Shown here: piece by piece, positions 24,449-32,078 of the stretch
How the letters are laid out: the number at the start of each line of letters is the position of its first letter
Numbering within the stretch: the first letter of the stretch is position 1
Notes under the pieces: generated by a model
What the model was told of the DNA's origin: nothing
Databases searched by the model: none
What the model saw: only the letters and a program-made list of their open reading frames with translations
Position numbers and translations under genes: made by a program
Source of the DNA: Flavobacterium aurantiibacter
GTDB taxonomy: Bacteria; Bacteroidota; Bacteroidia; Flavobacteriales; Flavobacteriaceae
Assembly (NCBI RefSeq): GCF_002251775.1
Contig: NZ_NOXX01000179.1
Coordinates: 502-32,579 of the forward strand
Reading direction: 5' to 3'
Length of the DNA stretch: 32,078 nucleotides

Positions 24449-25753
24449 ATGGCAAGATACGAACTGAAGTTACCAAAAATGGGCGAAAGTGTCGCCGAAG
24501 CTACCATTACCAATTGGTTAAAACAAGTAGGCGATAGCATTGCTGCCGACGAAGCTGTACTGGAAATTGCAACAGATAAAGTTGACTCGGAAGTGCCTTC
24601 CGAAGTTTCAGGAACTCTTGTTGAACAATTGTTTCAAAAAGACGATTTAGTTCAGGTCGGACAAACAATCGCCATTATTGAAACTGCCGGTGATGCACCT
24701 GCTGCCGCGCCAGTTGCCGAAGTTGCGGCTGCGGTTGCAACTATTGAACAAACGGTTAGTGTCGCAAAAGATTTGGTAACGGCACCCGATTTTAAATCGT
24801 CCGATCGTTTCTATTCACCGCTAGTAAAGAATATCGCCAAAACGGAAGGCGTAAGCTTGGCCGAACTCGATATGATTTCAGGCTCTGGAAAAGACAATCG
24901 CGTTACAAAAGACGATCTTTTGAAGTTTATCGAGAATCGTAAATCAGCACCTCAAGCACCAGCCGTTGCTCCGCAAGTTACCGCCGCTCCCGTTGTTTCT
25001 GCTGTTAACGAAGCACCAAAAGCAGTTCCGGTTTCCGTAAATGGCGCCGATGAAATTGTGGAAATGGACCGCATGCGAAAACTCATTTCGGGTTACATGG
25101 TTGCTTCTGTACAAACTTCAGCACATGTGCAATCGTTTATTGAAGTCGACGTAACCAATATTGTAAAATGGCGCGATAAGGTTAAAACTGCGTTCGAAAA
25201 ACGCGAAGGCGAAAAGCTTACGTTTACACCAATCTTTATGGAAGCGGTTGCCAAAGCGTTAAAAGATTTCCCGATGATGAACATTTCAGTAGATGGAGAT
25301 TACATCATCAAAAAGAAAAACATAAACTTAGGAATGGCCGCTGCCTTACCAAACGGAAACTTAATCGTTCCGGTAATAAAAAATGCCGATCAGCTTAACT
25401 TAGTTGGAATGGCTAAGGCAGTAAACGACTTAGGTAATCGTGCAAAAGCAGGAAAGTTAAAACCAGACGATACTCAAGGTGGAACGTACACAGTAACTAA
25501 CGTAGGAACCTTTGGCAGCGTATTCGGAACACCTATTATAAACCAACCACAAGTAGGTATTTTGGCTTTAGGCGCGATTCGAAAAGTGCCAGCTGTAATC
25601 GAAACTCCGGAAGGCGATTTTATCGGCATTCGTCAGAAAATGTTCTTGTCGCACAGTTACGATCACCGTGTTGTCGACGGCGCACTGGGCGGCAGTTTTG
25701 TAAAACGCGTAGCCGATTACCTCGAAGCATTCGACGTTAATCGAGATTTTTAA
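24449..25753 (+). CDS. 2-oxoacid dehydrogenase complex E2 (dihydrolipoamide acyltransferase)
   Basis: Acyltransferase core of 434 residues. The lipoyl domain (1-75) carries the lipoylated lysine K44 in EIATDKVDSEVP. An Ala/Pro-rich linker leads to the E1/E3-binding domain (about 122-166, FYSPLVKNIAKTEGV ... KDDLLKFIENR). A second linker leads to the catalytic domain from ~205, with SHSYDHRVVDG near the C-terminus giving His406 and Asp410. The single lipoyl domain and sequence flavour fit the branched-chain or generic 2-oxoacid type rather than pyruvate or 2-oxoglutarate E2, but this is not certain. No E1 or E3 gene is adjacent, so the partners must be elsewhere. Confidence 0.9.
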   Translation: MARYELKLPKMGESVAEATITNWLKQVGDSIAADEAVLEIATDKVDSEVPSEVSGTLVEQLFQKDDLVQVGQTIAIIETAGDAPAAAPVAEVAAAVATIEQTVSVAKDLVTAPDFKSSDRFYSPLVKNIAKTEGVSLAELDMISGSGKDNRVTKDDLLKFIENRKSAPQAPAVAPQVTAAPVVSAVNEAPKAVPVSVNGADEIVEMDRMRKLISGYMVASVQTSAHVQSFIEVDVTNIVKWRDKVKTAFEKREGEKLTFTPIFMEAVAKALKDFPMMNISVDGDYIIKKKNINLGMAAALPNGNLIVPVIKNADQLNLVGMAKAVNDLGNRAKAGKLKPDDTQGGTYTVTNVGTFGSVFGTPIINQPQVGILALGAIRKVPAVIETPEGDFIGIRQKMFLSHSYDHRVVDGALGGSFVKRVADYLEAFDVNRDF

Positions 25754-25780
25754 TTAAAAAAAGACTTTGTGATAAATAAG

Positions 25781-25826
25781 CAGACCTTGGATTACAAACA
25801 GTAAATCCAGGGTCTGTTTTTATTTT
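25781..25826 (+). terminator. Terminator of the E2 gene
   Basis: A 13-base stem with one G-T wobble (CAGACCTTGGATT at 25781-25793, AATCCAGGGTCTG at 25804-25816) is followed by TTTTTATTTT. The remaining 25827-26058 contains no gene or signal I can support. Confidence 0.85.
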
Positions 25827-26058
25827 GGTGCGATACTAAGGTTAAGTTCAAACAAGCAATTATAAATGTGCTTGAAAGTGCTGTTTTTACATAGGACATT
25901 ACTGTATTCCGAACATCATGGGGCAGAAAATTGCTTTTTCAAGAGTTAAAGCATGAAATCTAGTCGTTACATGTACGAAATTTTAATGCTAACCTATAAT
26001 TAATTGGAGCACTTTTCTTCAAACTACATTTGATTTCTATTTTGTGGTAATTGCAGCA

Positions 26059-27222
26059 TCAATAACTCATTTCAACAATTTCCTTCACTTTTGCAATTGT
26101 TATTTGCTGTCGTTCGCCAAGTGCTTTCCAGCCGCGATTTTCAAAACGCTCAACAACGATCTCTGCAGTATTTTCATAATTCTCGGCTGCTTCCGAAAGT
26201 GTTAAAGGCATTCCCATAAGTTTTAGAAATGCACTTGTTTTTTCGATGGCTGCCAGCGCTACTTCTTCGTCCGTTCCGCTTAGGTTCCAAACGCGTTTTC
26301 CGTACTGCGCTAGTTTATCTTTTTTCGTCTCAAAAACAGCTTTGTATAAGTTTGGAGCGATGATTGCCAACGTTCGCGCATGATCGATTTCGTAAAGTGC
26401 CGTTAGTTCATGGCCAATCATGTGCGTAGCCCAATCGGTTGGTACGCCTTTCTGAATCAGACCATTTAAAGCCATCGTCGCACACCACATGAAGTTCGAC
26501 GCCAATTTGTAATCCGTCGGATTTTCAACAACATCAGGTCCAATTTCAACAAGTGTTTGCAAAATACTTTCAGCTATTCGGTCTTGCAATAACGCATCGT
26601 GCGAGTAGGTGAGGTATTGTTCCATAACGTGCGTAAAAGCATCTACAACGCCATTTTGTAATTGTCGTTTTGGCAAGCTCTGAATCACAGTAGGATCGCA
26701 AATCGAAAATTGAGGAAACAATGCTTTTCCGCCGAGGGTAAGCTTTTCTTGTGTAGCTTCGATGGTAACAACTGCCCCGGAATTCATTTCACTTCCGGTT
26801 GCTGGTATAGTTAGAATGGTTCCGAAAGGAATAGTTTTTGAACTGTCGGTAAAGAGAATGCGCTTTCGCAGAATTTCAATCGGATCGCCTTCAAAATTAA
26901 CTGCTCCTGAGATAAATTTCACGCCGTCGATAACGCTGCCTCCACCAACAGCCAAAACAAAACCGATTTCATTTTCGCGAATAATAGCAACCGCTTTCAT
27001 CAAAGTCTCGAATCTTGGGTTGGGTTCTATACCGCCGAATTCAATGACGCTTTTTCCAGCTAATTGCTTTTTTACTTGGTCGTAAATTCCGTTTTTGAAA
27101 ATGCTGCCTCCGCCATAAGCGAGTAAAATCTTTTTATTTTCAGGCAGTAAGCTGCTTAATTTTTCAATTTGTCCTTTTCCAAAAACATAGTTGGTTGGAT
27201 TAAAATATTCGAAGTTAGTCAT
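26059..27222 (-). CDS. Iron-containing alcohol dehydrogenase, YqhD/BdhA type
   Basis: Cytoplasmic NAD(P)H-dependent dehydrogenase of 387 residues, the usual family length. The cofactor motif is GGGSVIDGVKF at about 97-107. The metal-binding region includes DAFTHVMEQYLT and then GHELTALYEIDHARTLAI with the conserved His residues. The opening FEYFNPTNYVFGKGQIEKL is typical of YqhD/BdhA enzymes, which reduce short-chain aldehydes and ketones. It is probably a detoxification or fermentative alcohol dehydrogenase; the substrate is not set by sequence. It stands alone, divergent from the exonuclease gene. Confidence 0.92.
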   Translation of the reverse strand: MTNFEYFNPTNYVFGKGQIEKLSSLLPENKKILLAYGGGSIFKNGIYDQVKKQLAGKSVIEFGGIEPNPRFETLMKAVAIIRENEIGFVLAVGGGSVIDGVKFISGAVNFEGDPIEILRKRILFTDSSKTIPFGTILTIPATGSEMNSGAVVTIEATQEKLTLGGKALFPQFSICDPTVIQSLPKRQLQNGVVDAFTHVMEQYLTYSHDALLQDRIAESILQTLVEIGPDVVENPTDYKLASNFMWCATMALNGLIQKGVPTDWATHMIGHELTALYEIDHARTLAIIAPNLYKAVFETKKDKLAQYGKRVWNLSGTDEEVALAAIEKTSAFLKLMGMPLTLSEAAENYENTAEIVVERFENRGWKALGERQQITIAKVKEIVEMSY

Positions 27223-27338
27223 AGTATATTTTTAAATCTGCAAATTTCGTATTTAGCTTCGAACGCCACATATAATTGAACTTAATGTTTGGTTAAAGTT
27301 AATAGGATTAAGCCACCCATCCGCAGTAGTTTCTTGGC

Positions 27339-27346
27339 TATATTTG
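27339..27346 (+). promoter_or_regulatory. -7 promoter element (TATATTTG) of the exonuclease gene
   Basis: An exact TAnnTTTG, 18 bases before the ATG at 27365. No clear TTG at -33. Confidence 0.45.
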
Positions 27347-27364
27347 TACGCTCAAACTCAATCT

Positions 27365-28138
27365 ATGCCACTTGCTTTACACCGACCCATTTGCTTTTTC
27401 GATTTAGAAACAACAGGAACTGATATCGCACGCGATCGTATCGTAGAAATTTCCATACTAAAAGTTTTTCCAAACGGAAACAAGGAGTCGAAAACATGGC
27501 TGGTTAATCCAACAATTCCGATTCCCGCAGTGTGTACAGCAGTACATGGCATTAGTAACGAGCAAGTAGCCAATGAGCCTACTTTTGCACAACTGGCTCC
27601 ACAAATACATCAAATGATAAAGGATGCCGATTTAGCCGGATTCAACTCCGATCGATTTGATATTCCGCTTCTCGCAGAAGAATTGCTCCGTGCAGGTGTC
27701 GATTTCGACATGGGCAATCGCGTATCCGTTGATATTCAGACTATTTTCCACAAAATGGAAGAACGTACACTTAGCGCCGCCTATAAATTTTATTGTGGAA
27801 AAAATCTGGAAAACGCGCATTCCGCAGCAGCCGACACAAATGCAACCTACGAGATTTTACTCGCACAAATTGAACGTTATCCGAATTTAGCGCACGACAC
27901 TAAAGGTTTATCTGAATTTTCAACTAGAAAGAAAATCGCTGATTTTGCAGGAATGATTGCCTACGATAACGACGGAGATGAGATTTTTACCTTCGGAAAA
28001 CACAAAGGAGCAAAAGTGACACGCATTCTCGAATCAGAACCTGGCTACTTTAGCTGGATTCAAAACGCCGATTTCCCACTCTATACGAAAAAAGTACTTA
28101 CGGCAATTAAGTTGAGAAAACTGAACACAAAGTCATAA
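27365..28138 (+). CDS. DnaQ-like 3'-5' exonuclease
   Basis: DEDDh exonuclease of 257 residues. The ATG at 27365 is chosen over an in-frame TTG. Exo I is FFDLETTGTD near residue 12, Exo II is NSDRFDIPLL at about 95-104, and Exo III is HSAAADTNAT near 155. These supply the four acids and the histidine that bind two metals. After the nuclease domain (to ~180) comes a ~70-residue C-terminal region with FTFGKHKGAKV and FSWIQNADFP, a small added domain often found behind such nucleases in Bacteroidota. It could serve as proofreading subunit epsilon or as a general repair nuclease. Confidence 0.9.
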   Translation: MPLALHRPICFFDLETTGTDIARDRIVEISILKVFPNGNKESKTWLVNPTIPIPAVCTAVHGISNEQVANEPTFAQLAPQIHQMIKDADLAGFNSDRFDIPLLAEELLRAGVDFDMGNRVSVDIQTIFHKMEERTLSAAYKFYCGKNLENAHSAAADTNATYEILLAQIERYPNLAHDTKGLSEFSTRKKIADFAGMIAYDNDGDEIFTFGKHKGAKVTRILESEPGYFSWIQNADFPLYTKKVLTAIKLRKLNTKS

Positions 28139-28313
28139 AAAAAGCCGTGCGTAGCAGCACAGCGTGGAAATTATTCTTGGTTTTTAATATTGCCAGCTAT
28201 TTTGGCTGAGATTTATATTACCCAGCAATTACGTCGTTTCTCATAAGAATTATTTTTAGAGTAACACAAATTTACGATTTTCTTTTGGTCTTAAAGCATT
28301 ATCGCAAAAAAAA

Positions 28314-28835
28314 TTATCTAACCTCTAAACTATCGCCCGTTACGAATTGCTTTGATGTAATTGATGCTTTTGAATGAAATTCTTGAACGAATATACTGCT
28401 AAAACCAGATAAGGAGTGCTTAGCAATAATAGTAAGACGAATGTAAGTGGATTCATCTTGCCATTCTTCTTCCAAATCTTGCGTAGTTCGAACACGCCAA
28501 GCATGCAAGCTATTCGGGTCTGCAGATTTCCTTTCAGGAATGTACGATATAAAGTCTTGTACTAATTTAATGTCCTTTCCTTGAATATTATGACCGCCGA
28601 TTCCTCCCACTTGTTTGTAAAAAGTGGGTTCAACACGAACATCAAAAATTTCGGCACGAGTTTCATTAACGAATTTAAAAAAGTAGTTGATTTGACCATC
28701 TAACTCCCTTTTACTGATATGCGGCGATATGCTAATTTGAGCGCGTTTTTTTCTAAGAAAGTAAATTAAAAACAAATATGAGGAAATAAGTCCTGTAGCT
28801 ATACTCAGAAATTGCGAAGTTAAAATTTCGAACAT
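28314..28835 (-). CDS. Unknown membrane-anchored protein
   Basis: Protein of 173 residues that I do not recognise. The N-terminal ~27 residues form one membrane helix (FLSIATGLISSYLFLIYFL) followed by RKKR, so the rest should face the cytoplasm. The body alternates beta-like strands (AQISISPHISKREL, YFFKFVNETRAEIFDVRVEPTF, YIRLTIIAKHSLSGF), suggesting a beta-sandwich. It is single, convergent with the exonuclease gene and divergent from the FAH gene. The base composition is slightly more AT-rich than its neighbours. The 28139-28313 gap shows only a weak GTGC/GCAC hairpin. Confidence 0.6.
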   Translation of the reverse strand: MFEILTSQFLSIATGLISSYLFLIYFLRKKRAQISISPHISKRELDGQINYFFKFVNETRAEIFDVRVEPTFYKQVGGIGGHNIQGKDIKLVQDFISYIPERKSADPNSLHAWRVRTTQDLEEEWQDESTYIRLTIIAKHSLSGFSSIFVQEFHSKASITSKQFVTGDSLEVR

Positions 28836-28960
28836 GGCGGATACAATTTGAAAGGCGTAAAGTGTAAAAATAGTGATTTCTTCGAACTAAATCAATGCGC
28901 TTTTTTGAGCATTTGTAACTAAAATTTGTGCATTTTTGGCAATCGCTAATGCTAACTCAT

Positions 28961-29572
28961 ATGAAGATTATTTGCGTAGGAAGAAATTACGCCGATCACA
29001 TTGCCGAGCTTAAAAACGAGACACCTACCGATCCCGTTTTGTTTTTGAAGCCCGACAGCGCACTCATTCTAAAACAACATCCGTTTGTGATTCCTGAATT
29101 TTCATCCGAAATTCATCATGAAATAGAACTAGTGGTCAAAATCAATAAAGTTGGAAAGTACATCGAACCGCAGTTTGCATCGAAATACTACAACGAAATT
29201 ACAGTTGGCATCGACTTTACAGCGCGCGATCTACAACAAAAACTTAAAGATAAAGGACTTCCTTGGGAAAAGGCCAAAGCTTTCGACGGCTCCGCACTTG
29301 TCGGCAATTTTCTGCCTGTCAGCAACTTCGATTCGCTTGAAAATCTTAACTTCGAACTTCGAAAAAACAACCAAAGCGTTCAAGTCGGAAATTCGGCGTT
29401 AATGCTAACAAAAATAGATGATTTAATTGCTTACATTTCTACGTTCTTTACCTTAAAAATAGGCGATCTTATCTTCACCGGAACTCCCGCCGGCGTTGGT
29501 AAAGTCGAAGAAAACGACGTTCTGGAAGGCTATCTTGAAAACCAAAAACTATTTCGATTACAAATTAAATAA
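28961..29572 (+). CDS. Fumarylacetoacetate hydrolase-family protein
   Basis: Metal-dependent hydrolase/decarboxylase of 203 residues. The ATG at 28961 (MKIICVGRNYADHI) is the family start; the frame extends 11 codons further from a GTG. The metal site is in HHEIELVVKI (ExE) with the downstream Asp of GIDFTARDLQQ. KAFDGSALVG and FTGTPAGVG complete the FAH fold. The short form acts on acylpyruvates or oxaloacetate in characterised relatives; the substrate here is unproven. Its TAA overlaps the ATG of the Hpt gene by one base, so the two are translated together. Confidence 0.9.
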   Translation: MKIICVGRNYADHIAELKNETPTDPVLFLKPDSALILKQHPFVIPEFSSEIHHEIELVVKINKVGKYIEPQFASKYYNEITVGIDFTARDLQQKLKDKGLPWEKAKAFDGSALVGNFLPVSNFDSLENLNFELRKNNQSVQVGNSALMLTKIDDLIAYISTFFTLKIGDLIFTGTPAGVGKVEENDVLEGYLENQKLFRLQIK

Positions 29573-29916
29573 TGGCACTACACTATAACTTAGCAAAAGT
29601 TTATGCAATTTCTGAAAACGACGATGAGTTTGCCAAGCAAATTGCAACACTTTTCGTAACCGAAGTTCCACAAGAAATGGAACTCGTGAAAACAGGAATC
29701 GAAACGAAAAAGTACGATCAAGCACACGCCGCAGCTCATAAAATCAAGCCAACACTCGATTTGCTCGGAATGGATAACGCCTACGAAGAAGTGAAACTAA
29801 TCGAAGCCTGGGCCAAACGAAAAGGCAAACGCAGAGAGATTAAAGACACCTTCAAAGATTTATCCGTACGTGTAGACAAGGCTGTGCGTGAAATCATGAA
29901 AGACTTTTCGCTTTAA
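29572..29916 (+). CDS. Hpt-domain phosphotransfer protein
   Basis: Protein of 114 residues, all one four-helix HPt domain. The phosphorylated histidine is H56 in [17 protein letters not shown]. The earlier helix has [23 protein letters not shown]. Stand-alone Hpt proteins carry phosphate between a hybrid sensor kinase and a response regulator, neither of which is encoded here. The start overlaps the FAH stop (TAATG), and cinA begins 16 bases later. The Lys after H56 and the very basic helix at 80-90 ([10 protein letters not shown]) are visible oddities. Confidence 0.85.
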   Translation: MALHYNLAKVYAISENDDEFAKQIATLFVTEVPQEMELVKTGIETKKYDQAHAAAHKIKPTLDLLGMDNAYEEVKLIEAWAKRKGKRREIKDTFKDLSVRVDKAVREIMKDFSL

Positions 29917-29932
29917 GCAACATATAAAACTA

Positions 29933-31183
29933 ATGAAAGCAGCAATTCTGACTATTGGCGACGAAATTCTCATCGGACAAATTGTCGATACCAACTCTTC
30001 GTTTATCGCAAAAGAACTCGATAAAATTGGCATCGCAACCCTAGAAATGCGCTCCATTTCCGACGACCGTCAGCACATTCTCTCCACCTTTCAAGAACTA
30101 CAAAATCAGTTCGATGTAGTAGTAATTACTGGTGGTTTAGGGCCAACAAAAGACGACATCACCAAAAAAACCATTGCCGAATATTTTAACGATACGCTCG
30201 TTGAAAATACTGCCGTTTTAGAACACGTGCGTCAAATGTTAGAAAAGTATTTCAACCGACCGCTATCGCAACTCAATAAAGATCAGGCACTTGTTCCAAC
30301 GCAAGCAACCATTTTGTTCAACGATTATGGAACAGCTCCCGGCATGTGGTTGCAAAAAGAAAATACCGTTTTTGTTTCCTTACCTGGCGTTCCGTACGAA
30401 ATGAAGCACCTCGTTAAAGACCGCCTTATCCCGCTTTTGGTTGAAAAATACGACCGTCCGTTTATCGTGCACCAAACAATTATGACCTACGGGCAAGGGG
30501 AAAGCCTCATTGCCGAACGCATCGCGCACTGGGAAGATGCCTTACCCGAATTCGTTAAATTAGCGTATTTGCCGAGTCCCGGTCGTGTGCGTTTGCGACT
30601 CACTGCACGCGGCAACAACGAACAAGTACTTAAAGACGCTGTGAAAGCGCAAGTCGATTTACTCCAAGAAATCATAGGCGACATTATCGTTGGCACGGAA
30701 GAAACCGATTCGATCGAAGTAGTTGTTGGTCGTAAATTAACTCAGGCCAAACGAAGCATAGCTACTGCGGAAAGCTGTACCGGCGGAAAAATCGCCCAGG
30801 TGCTCAGCAGTGTGGCGGGAGCTTCGCAGTACTTTTACGGCAGTATGGTTACCTACCGCACCGAATCGAAAACCGAATTGCTTGGTATTTCAAAACAAGC
30901 CTTAAGTCAATTTGGTGTCGTTAGTGCTGAAACAGCAAAGCAAATGGCAAGTGCAGTTCAGGCGAAATTCGGAACCGATTTTGCATTGGCAACCACCGGA
31001 AATGCAGGTCCGACCGCTGGCGACGAGCGGCAGCCTGTAGGTAAGGTTTTTATCGGTCTGGCCACGCCAAATGGAGTAGAAGCTTTCGAGTTCGACTTCG
31101 GGCAACCGCGCGAAAAAGTCATCGATAGAGCGGTCGCAAAAGCACTCGAATTACTGCAAAAAGAAATTTTAAAATTTTTGTAA
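29933..31183 (+). CDS. cinA: CinA-family protein (nicotinamide-nucleotide amidase)
   Basis: Cytoplasmic two-domain protein of 416 residues. Residues 1-~170 are the molybdopterin-binding-like domain ([20 protein letters not shown], then GGLGPTKDD). Residues ~255-412 are the PncC amidase domain, with [22 protein letters not shown] and the later GNAGPTAGD. The latter deaminates nicotinamide mononucleotide in NAD recycling; the former is a pyrophosphatase in studied homologues. It precedes the ribosomal protein genes, an order common in Flavobacteriia. Confidence 0.95.
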   Translation: MKAAILTIGDEILIGQIVDTNSSFIAKELDKIGIATLEMRSISDDRQHILSTFQELQNQFDVVVITGGLGPTKDDITKKTIAEYFNDTLVENTAVLEHVRQMLEKYFNRPLSQLNKDQALVPTQATILFNDYGTAPGMWLQKENTVFVSLPGVPYEMKHLVKDRLIPLLVEKYDRPFIVHQTIMTYGQGESLIAERIAHWEDALPEFVKLAYLPSPGRVRLRLTARGNNEQVLKDAVKAQVDLLQEIIGDIIVGTEETDSIEVVVGRKLTQAKRSIATAESCTGGKIAQVLSSVAGASQYFYGSMVTYRTESKTELLGISKQALSQFGVVSAETAKQMASAVQAKFGTDFALATTGNAGPTAGDERQPVGKVFIGLATPNGVEAFEFDFGQPREKVIDRAVAKALELLQKEILKFL

Positions 31184-31191
31184 TTATAATT

Positions 31192-31221
31192 TTGCTGTAA
31201 GGTTTCTTTTCACTTACTTTG
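31192..31221 (+). promoter_or_regulatory. Promoter of rpmB-rpmG-DUF4295
   Basis: TTG (31192-31194), a 19-base spacer and TTACTTTGC (31214-31221 for the 8-base element) match the Bacteroidota TTG-N19-TAnnTTTG consensus with one mismatch. It lies in the 75-base gap after cinA and gives a leader of about 30 bases. Confidence 0.6.
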
Positions 31222-31258
31222 CACGCTCAATTTGAATAACGAATTAAAGATTACGATA

Positions 31259-31495
31259 ATGTCAAGAGTTTGCGACTTAACAGGTAAAAGAGCGATGGTT
31301 GGTAACAACGTATCGCATGCGATGAACAAGACGAAAAGAAAATTTTCGGTTAACTTGATTAAGAAACGTTTCTATTCTGTAGAAGAAGGACGTTGGATTA
31401 CGCTGCGTGTTGCCGCTTCTACCATCAAAACCATCAACAAGAAAGGTTTCGAGGCTGTTGTGAAGCAAGCTCAGAAAGACGGTTTTATCAGTTAA
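31259..31495 (+). CDS. rpmB: Ribosomal protein L28
   Basis: Large-subunit protein of 78 residues. It starts [20 protein letters not shown], the L28 signature; an upstream in-frame TTG adds nine unlikely residues. [31 protein letters not shown] matches the rest of the family. It is first of a three-gene unit with rpmG and DUF4295. Confidence 0.96.
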   Translation: MSRVCDLTGKRAMVGNNVSHAMNKTKRKFSVNLIKKRFYSVEEGRWITLRVAASTIKTINKKGFEAVVKQAQKDGFIS

Positions 31496-31513
31496 TCCTA
31501 AAAAATACGCACA

Positions 31514-31696
31514 ATGGCAAAGAAAGGTAACAGAATTCAGGTAATTTTAGAGTGTACAGAGCACAAGACATCTGGTGTTCCAGGTACATCTCGTTATATC
31601 ACAACAAAAAACAAAAAGAACACGCCCGATCGTATGGAGATTAAAAAATTCAACCCGATCTTGAAGCGCGTAACTGTTCACAAAGAAATCAAGTAA
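31514..31696 (+). CDS. rpmG: Ribosomal protein L33
   Basis: Large-subunit protein of 60 residues ([21 protein letters not shown], then [22 protein letters not shown]). It has a single cysteine (C14) rather than the two CxxC pairs of the zinc-binding type, so it is the zinc-independent form. It is 18 bases after rpmB. Confidence 0.95.
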   Translation: MAKKGNRIQVILECTEHKTSGVPGTSRYITTKNKKNTPDRMEIKKFNPILKRVTVHKEIK

Positions 31697-31708
31697 TTTT
31701 AGGAACTC

Positions 31709-31861
31709 ATGGCAAAGAAAACCGTAGCAACGTTACAAACACAATCAAAAAGATTGTCAAAAGCTATCAAAATGGTGAAATCTCCTAAAACCGGAGCGTA
31801 CGTGTTCGTTGAGGCTATCATGACTCCCGAGCAAGTAGACGAGTTTTTGAAAAAGAAATAA
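31709..31861 (+). CDS. DUF4295 protein
   Basis: Basic protein of 50 residues, too short for many gene finders: it opens MAKKTVATLQTQSKRLSKAI, followed by SPKTGAYVFVEAIM and the tail VDEFLKKK. It sits 12 bases after rpmG, where the DUF4295 family is found throughout Bacteroidota. Its size, charge and constant place beside L28 and L33 suggest that it is associated with the ribosome, but the sequence does not show how. Confidence 0.9.
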   Translation: MAKKTVATLQTQSKRLSKAIKMVKSPKTGAYVFVEAIMTPEQVDEFLKKK

Positions 31862-31879
31862 TCACAACTTGACCAGCAT

Positions 31880-31911
31880 AAGCCGCTTTCTCATGGAAGG
31901 CGGCTTTTTTA
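31880..31911 (+). terminator. Terminator of the rpmB operon
   Basis: AAGCCGC (31880-31886) pairs with GCGGCTT (31900-31906); the inner bases can extend the stem. TTTTTTATTT follows on the plus strand. Confidence 0.85.
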
Positions 31912-31921
31912 TTTATCTTTG

Positions 31922-32015
31922 TTTTTTAGAAGCTTTTTCCCGCTTTTCACTCCAATCTTTTTTGCGGCTTAAGCCGAACCGCAAAAAAGGATTTCCGCTG
32001 CAATCGGGGCTAGGG
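31922..32015 (-). repeat. Intergenic element, copy 4 (short form)
   Basis: On the minus strand: box A GATTGCAGCGGAAAT (31991-32005) and box B GATTGGAGTGAAAAG (31943-31957), followed by CGGGAAAAAGC as in copy 3. Between them is an 11-base perfect stem (CTTTTTTGCGG at 31957-31967, CCGCAAAAAAG at 31979-31989) whose tip holds the palindrome GGCTTAAGCC. The central core of the long copies is missing. I recall near-identical short elements from other flavobacterial intergenic regions, but cannot check that here. Confidence 0.75.
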
Positions 32016-32040
32016 CAATCGTTACCAAAATAGTACACAC

Positions 32041-32078
32041 ATGAATTTCTTCAAGAAAATCTTTTCTTCCGAAAAAAA
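32041..32078 (+). CDS. ftsY: Start of ftsY (signal recognition particle receptor), cut by the window end
   Basis: Twelve codons are visible, MNFFKKIFSSEK, matching the usual FtsY opening MSFFKKIF. The assignment leans on the conserved flavobacterial order rpmB-rpmG-DUF4295-ftsY. FtsY is the GTPase that docks ribosomes at the membrane. Confidence 0.6.
   Translation, partial: MNFFKKIFSSEK

Overview
The window is a chromosomal segment of a Bacteroidota bacterium, most likely from the order Flavobacteriales. The indications are a cbb3 oxidase locus with CcoN and CcoO fused in one chain and a single-heme CcoP, the block rpmB-rpmG-DUF4295-(ftsY) behind cinA, two DUF2805 proteins, near-absence of Shine-Dalgarno sites, and promoters with the Bacteroidota -7 element TAnnTTTG. 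Coding density is high and most genes are core-type. I see no rRNA, tRNA, CRISPR array, insertion sequence or prophage.

Layout. 1-336 is non-coding and holds a GC-rich repeat. 337-8733 is a run of minus-strand genes: a DUF4369 lipoprotein, an M61 metallopeptidase, an alpha/beta hydrolase, two DUF2805 proteins, a fatty acid hydroxylase-family membrane enzyme, an AlkB-like dioxygenase, an EamA transporter, a small protein that reads as gasdermin-like, and a lone NUMOD4/HNH endonuclease. 9024-11415 carries, on the plus strand, an L,D-transpeptidase-like protein with a peptidoglycan-binding tail, then hemN. 11746-21088 is mainly the minus-strand cbb3 oxidase block: ccoI, ccoS, ccoNO, ccoQ, ccoP, ccoG, a fixH-type gene and a SafE-type exporter. 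It is flanked by a divergent Crp/Fnr regulator at 21184. 22032-28835 is mixed: DUF2721, Hsp20, a family 2 glycosyltransferase, a 2-oxoacid dehydrogenase E2, an iron-type alcohol dehydrogenase, a DnaQ-like exonuclease and an unknown membrane-anchored protein. 28961-32078 is a plus-strand run: FAH-family hydrolase, Hpt protein, CinA, ribosomal proteins L28 and L33, DUF4295 and the start of ftsY.

How parts fit. The cbb3 genes, hemN and the Crp/Fnr gene form a low-oxygen module. TGAYnnnnRTCA palindromes lie before hemN, before ccoS, and between ccoI and the regulator. At hemN and ccoS the palindrome centre is exactly 29.5 bases from a perfect TAnnTTTG element, which suggests one regulator activating both from the same position.

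The two most notable observations are these. (1) The 222-residue protein at 7393-8061 matches the gasdermin pore-forming domain in motif order and spacing, but has no inhibitory tail and no protease neighbour. (2) A family of four intergenic elements is built from two 15-base boxes around a hairpin. Three members also share a central motif, and all four face the same way relative to the gene whose 3' end they follow.
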